This document shows, in pieces, positions 6,363-6,524 of a stretch of 6,524 nt of DNA. Source of the stretch: an uncultured Bacteroidales bacterium (lineage in GTDB: Bacteria; Bacteroidota; Bacteroidia; Bacteroidales; P3); assembly GCA_947097635.1 (NCBI GenBank), contig CAMURW010000090.1, positions 1-6,524 on the forward strand. The letters run 5' to 3'. Under the pieces are notes generated by a model. That model did not search any database, was not told where the DNA came from, and saw only the letters and a list, made by a program, of their open reading frames with translations. Numbering within the stretch: position 1 is the first letter of the stretch; each line of letters begins with the position of its first letter. The position numbers were made by a program, and so were the translations under genes.

Positions 6363-6524
6363 ATGGGAACCAATAGTTCAGCAAACATGTTTAAAGAAGT
6401 TAATATTGAAGAGTTTAGTGTCATGAAATTTTCTTTTTTTCATGGCAATGGCAAGGGTGTGGTACTCTGTGCTGGCGACGGCGAAAAGAGCAATGCCATG
6501 ACCATAGGGTGGGGCGATTTTGGC
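6363..6524 (+). CDS. 5' part of a flavin-reductase-like FMN-binding protein (cut by the window edge)
   Basis: Only the first 54 residues are visible. The segment VVLCAGDGEKSNAMTIGWGDFG resembles the FMN-binding N-terminal part of the flavin reductase / DIM6-NTAB family, where a conserved (S/N)xMT(I/A)xWG follows an AGD-type turn. Such proteins bind FMN and often reduce flavin with NAD(P)H, but many members have no known substrate. I give the first ATG of the frame (6363); a second ATG at 6387 (MFKEVNIEEFSV) would match the short N-terminus of many family members equally well or better. Neither has a Shine-Dalgarno. The frame is also open for 34 codons before 6363 and encodes a hydrophobic, signal-like stretch, but only GTG codons (6288, 6321) or TTG codons could start there. 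It is divergent from ade, with its own -7 box at 6247. Confidence 0.72.
   Translation, partial: MGTNSSANMFKEVNIEEFSVMKFSFFHGNGKGVVLCAGDGEKSNAMTIGWGDFG

Overview
This window looks like an ordinary chromosomal metabolic segment from a member of the Bacteroidota, most likely a Bacteroidales species of the Prevotella type. Three things support this. The proteins resemble Bacteroidales families, in particular a fused Nfn-type flavoprotein. No start codon has a Shine-Dalgarno sequence. Upstream of four genes there is a match to the Bacteroidetes -7 promoter element TAnnTTTG. This is a judgement from pattern recognition; no database was searched.

Layout from left to right. Positions 3-119 (+) hold the last 38 codons of an unrecognised gene. 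Positions 120-307 are a convergent intergenic gap in which I see no convincing gene or terminator. Positions 308-2587 (-) encode a 759-residue fusion of the two subunits of NADH-dependent ferredoxin:NADP+ oxidoreductase (NfnA/NfnS then NfnB/NfnL). Positions 2588-2846 hold the promoter of that gene and a perfect 13-bp hairpin terminator for the next gene. Positions 2847-4214 (-) encode an M20-family metallo-dipeptidase. Positions 4215-4432 hold its leader and promoter. Positions 4433-6169 (-) encode adenine deaminase. Positions 6170-6362 are a divergent intergenic region with one promoter box on each strand. From 6363 (+) to the window edge is the start of a flavin-reductase-like FMN-binding protein.

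The three complete genes share a strand, but 218-259 bp separates them, and each has its own promoter-like box, so they are probably separate transcription units. Together they suggest general metabolism: electron exchange between NADH, NADPH and ferredoxin, turnover of small peptides, and purine salvage. I found no mobile element, CRISPR array, tRNA or rRNA, and no evidence for a new multi-gene system.

The points most worth a second look are within or beside these genes. A terminator-like hairpin with a T6/A6 run sits exactly at the junction of the two Nfn modules. The Fe-S ligand set of the Nfn fusion predicts one Asp and one Glu ligand. An identical GTATTTTTGC box precedes three genes. The true start of the right-edge gene is uncertain, because a signal-peptide-like open frame precedes its first ATG.
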